Source of the DNA: Sipunculus nudus
Taxonomy: Eukaryota > Annelida > Sipuncula > Golfingiida > Sipunculidae
DNA: 64,000 bases
Direction of reading: 5' to 3'
NCBI GenBank assembly: GCA_026874595.1
Contig: CM049307.1
Location: 45,197,678-45,261,677, forward strand
Below the pieces are notes generated by a model, which was not told the DNA's origin, did no database searches, and was given only the letters and a program-made list of their open reading frames with translations. The position numbers were made by a program, and so were the translations under genes. Position 1 is the first letter of the stretch. Every line of letters begins with the position of its first letter. This document shows, in pieces, positions 60,699-64,000 of the stretch.

Positions 60699-60868
60699 TG
60701 TTTCGTGTTGTATATGTAAAGAGAGAAGAACTCACTGGTTATCTCTTTGTGCAACTATTGGCCTATATACTTGATCGAATCTCGTGTTGTATAGTAAAGA
60801 AAAGCAAACTGACCGGTTATCTCTTTGTGCAACTATATATATATGGACCTATATAATAGGTCGAATCT
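60699..60868. repeat. ~84-bp tandem duplication
   Basis: Two adjacent imperfect copies share 'tcgtgttgtata', 'gtaaag', and 'ggttatctctttgtgcaactat'. Each ends in a cctatata..gatcgaatc phrase. Confidence 0.8.
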
Positions 60869-61510
60869 TCTCCGCTGGACATAATTTATATTTCTGTTAT
60901 AAAGCTTTGGTATATACTTAGACTTTAAATAAAAATTTTGCCAATTCATTTAGCTATTTCAGAAAGTTATGTGCCATTCACTTGGAGTTTTAAGGCCGTA
61001 CTTGTTCCGTTCTGTAGGGATGAAAATCGTAGGGAATAGAGGGATCTGGGAACCACTGGCTTGTGGGATTTTCCGTCTATATAAGTGTCTATATGCCACT
61101 TGTCTTGACGCACCGTTGTTACAATGGATAATAGATGTTCTTTGTTTAAGATATTCGTCTCAGAGGAGGGAGGCAGCTTATTTTTTCAATAAAACCTTAT
61201 CCGTAAGTCTTATATTAATTAATTGGTCTTCTTTAAATGTATGAGGGATTGACGAAAATATATATACTACATGTATATATCAGAAATTTTCTGAATAACT
61301 GATAACATTAATGTATGAAGTAAATAACTGGAAATGACTATGTTCAAAATATTACTATATTTCCATTGAATGTGTCCCTCTCAAACTTTAGGGAAATAAA
61401 CTCATATTTTTTTAATATAGTCGTTTCCAGTTAATATAGTTAATTAAGTTCAGAAACGCGTATATAAATATATAATGCCTAGTCTGCTGGTGTAGGTCTG
61501 GTTCAGTTTT
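60869..61510. other. Intergenic, nothing recognised
   Basis: AT-rich. A 91-codon plus frame (60969-61244) has no recognised domain. Confidence 0.4.
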
Positions 61511-63040
61511 TTAGCTCAGCTGACTTTAAGTCAACTGAGCTATAAAAATCAGACTTTGTCTGTCGTCCGCCCGTCCGTTAACAGGGAACAAATCTTTACC
61601 ATTAAACCTAGAAATTTCTAACTATCCATGAAAAATCTCCTTAGAAACCTGAAATTAGATCTCTGTAACCCATAGCCTCCGTATGCATGCATATAGATCA
61701 TGAAGTGCTACATCAGTTCCTGAAGACTGGTGGCGCCACCTGTATTTTTTAATTTTTACGCATTTTTTCTATTTTTGAGACCTTCGAATAAAGTATTCTC
61801 TCTGTTATTTGCCACAAATCATAATCATAAGAATTAGAAATTTCTAACTTGACATCCAGGGAGGTCCATGTATAAAATCTCCATGCAAACATGAAATTAA
61901 GTCTCTATTATTCATATCCTCCGAGCTATGGGGCTCGTAATTACCCCGAAGAATAATAAAAAATTGATACAAAAGCTCCAGTATCTGAATAACTAATGCA
62001 TTGATCGCCATGATTATTTGCATGCATATTGATCATGGAGCGTTTCATCAATTCCTGCAGATCGGTGGGACCGGTGGCAGTATCTGTATTTTTTCTATTT
62101 TTACCCTTATTTCTCTATTTTTGAGAACTTCGAATGAAGTGGTCTCGCTATTAGGGCACAAACCGTAACCGTTGGACCTAGAATTTTCTAACTTTACATC
62201 CAGGGAGGTCCTAGGCAAATCTCCCTGGAAACATAAAATAAAGTGAAAAAAATTGGTGACCTATTTTTTGCGAATTTGGGAGAATTTAAACATGATTTGT
62301 AAGCACTCATTGAGTCAGATGACGCATAAGTGGTATCCAATTTCCCTCATGACTCTCAATGAAGTCTATAAAATAACCTCTTTGGAAACCTGAAATAACG
62401 TCACTGGGACCTATTTTCTTCTGATGACTTAAAAACTTGCTAAAACTTGCATAACTGGGAAACCCGGTTAATACGGTCCAAATGGCCGAAACCGCAAGTA
62501 CAAGGGCTATCGGTCTCGAAACAATGTCGTTCACAAGATCGAGTTCGGCTCTCGAATGGCATGGCTGCATCTCCGCTGCTGGGGTCGGTAGAGGGAATGT
62601 GGGTTGCTTCTGGGTTTGTGGCTGTGGATGCTGTAGCTTTCTAAAAAGGTCACCGGCTCGGGATGAACGATGGCGGCCTCTGCGGCTCCCTGCTTGGCTT
62701 GGCGTGGCACTGCGACTGTTGGCTCAGAGAACATGCTTAAGGAGCGCACAGGGCTGAGGTCTTGACCGCAGCAAGCTGTAGCTGCTCGATGAGCGTATAC
62801 CTCTTTTGGCTTTGGCTTTGGCTTGGGACCTATTTTCTGCAAGCTCTGTAAAAGAAAATGATTTTAACACTCTAATAGTCAGATGGGCGCAAATGGTAGC
62901 AGCTGGGTATAGTGTAAGGTCACTGTAACCTATACCTAAGGTCTGTTTGCAAAATGCCAATGCAATCTGGGAGTCATTTTACCCATTGTTCAAGGCTCCT
63001 TGAATTCAGCTGAGCGTCATGGCCCATGGGCCACTTGTTT
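61511..63040 (+). mobile_element. Mollusc-type dispersed element (TTAGCTCAGCTGA...CTTGTT)
   Basis: Starts TTAGCTCAGCTGACTT with a fold-back partner AAGTCAACTGAGCTA, then 'gtcgtccgcccgtccgtta'. It ends GAGCGTCATGGCCCATGGGCCACTTGTT, a hairpin-bearing terminus I associate with abundant repeats in mollusc genomes. The body repeats a ~430-bp module about twice ('gaatttctaac', 'atccagggaggtcc', 'atctccctggaaac'), holds the palindrome GGTGGCGCCACC at 61729-61740, and carries the GC-rich repeat at 62520-62745. No coding capacity. Confidence 0.6.
62520..62745 (+). repeat. GC-richer dispersed repeat, copy 2
   Basis: Matches the reverse complement of 16900-17175. It is nested in the dispersed element above, so either it is part of some copies of that element or it inserted there. 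Open frames over it on both strands are not conserved as proteins between the copies. Confidence 0.7.
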
Positions 63041-64000
63041 GATTATATATCCTGACCATGATGTTACCATTGTCCATGTGAAGATCTTGGCCAAAACACT
63101 TTCGTTCTCTTGACTTCGTTCCGGCAAGATGCCTGGAATGCGAGTCGTCTCTCTCAGAAGGTAAATCCATGGCGTGTCATGGTATCAGCCCAGTAATGTA
63201 TTTGTGTTTATACATGAAAGTAACCACTTAAGCAGGATTATTATTTGTAGGGAAACGTTACAAGGCCCGTGACAGTTTGTGTTGCAGGGTGTCTGTTAAC
63301 ATTACAGATGACAGGACACTTCTTCGTTGTTAATATTAAAAAAACATGAAAAGTCTCTCAGTTCCACACCTATATTCTCCCCCCCCCCCTTTCTCTCTTT
63401 CTCTCATCCTCTATACATTATCAAAATCAGACACACAATTATATCATACTTAAACACAAACATATGTATGCATGTGTATGTAAACATGCCGGAATTTACC
63501 CATATAACCTTCCCAATATCAGAAAAGATCCTAATTGTGTTAATTCTCTTGACCAGATATCAACGTCAATGTGATGTTTCTGTTACAATCAGACATATAT
63601 TGTTGTAATAGACATGAGCTAATTTAATGATTCGCCAAGAGCGTGACCTCGCCGGCGTTGTAAATAATGTCCCCGAGCGAGGTAACGGTGTTTCACGAAC
63701 TTTGAGGTTCCGTCACCACATTTTATAAATGTGTCACATGAGAGGCCCCATGCCTGAGTCAGTATACGCACACGGAACCGCACAGAGGCTGCATCACGAA
63801 TTAAGTTGCTTGCAAATCTTGTTTTGCTATTGTTGCTGTTAATAATTTTGAAAACCTGCGTGATTAAGCGTGTTTCAAGTTTTCCTGTAATAACAACAGA
63901 GTTTATTAGAGTATATTTTTATATAGGATTTTGTTAAACTAACCTATTCACCTACCAGGCATATTAAATATACATTGATATTTTTTTCTCTTAAATTTTT
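63041..64000. other. Intergenic to window end
   Basis: A C-run with CT-rich stretch lies at 63379-63408. A GC-richer stretch at 63620-63790 has no recognised feature. No gene seen. Confidence 0.4.

Noticed and set aside
62447-62960. Open frames on both strands in the GC-rich block
   Set aside because: The block is a dispersed repeat matching 16900-17175 in reverse, and the frames are not conserved between copies.

Overview
This is nuclear DNA of an animal, most likely a mollusc or another lophotrochozoan. The basis is AT-rich sequence, spliced genes with GT-AG introns, Pol III type tRNA genes with internal A and B boxes, long (TA)n microsatellites, and dispersed repeat ends common in marine invertebrate genomes. 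No bacterial operon logic applies. The species call is inference.

Left third (1-16150): an imperfect tandem segmental duplication, positions 1-6758 matching about 9051-16153. Each copy carries one seven-exon minus-strand gene that I could assemble by splice sites and reading frame (coding span 901-5279 and 10565-14546). Both predict 316 residues starting with a CBM20-type starch/glycogen-binding domain. All six introns are phase 1, exons 5 and 6 are duplicates of each other, and a 66-bp hairpin-rich minisatellite sits in the intron between them. The copies differ by minisatellite length, a ~611-bp indel and a ~170-bp indel. Dispersed repeats fill the space between them (about 7480-9200).

Middle (about 17400-48825): a ~31-kb tandem array of tRNA-Arg(CCU) genes, 30 loci on the plus strand plus two truncated stubs. 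The basic repeat is a ~2052-bp dimer of two diverged ~1-kb halves (A and B), each with one tRNA gene and a T4 terminator. Eleven copies are identical and look functional. The rest carry recurring defects that track half-unit type, or are A/B chimeras joined inside the tRNA. The left edge is an older, decayed version of the repeat; the right edge ends at a small fold-back.

Right part (48825-64000): repeat-rich DNA with one plausible unrecognised protein gene (minus, 57464 to about 58765 or with a further exon to 59030). Around it lie an internally deleted Ty3/gypsy-like LTR element, a tRNA-derived SINE candidate, an RTE-like 3' end, a short terminal-inverted-repeat element with 5-bp target duplication, a pogo-like end, a long mollusc-type dispersed element, and many (TA)n tracts. 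The most notable features are the tRNA-Arg(CCU) dimeric satellite and the duplicated CBM20 gene with its symmetric phase-1 exon structure.
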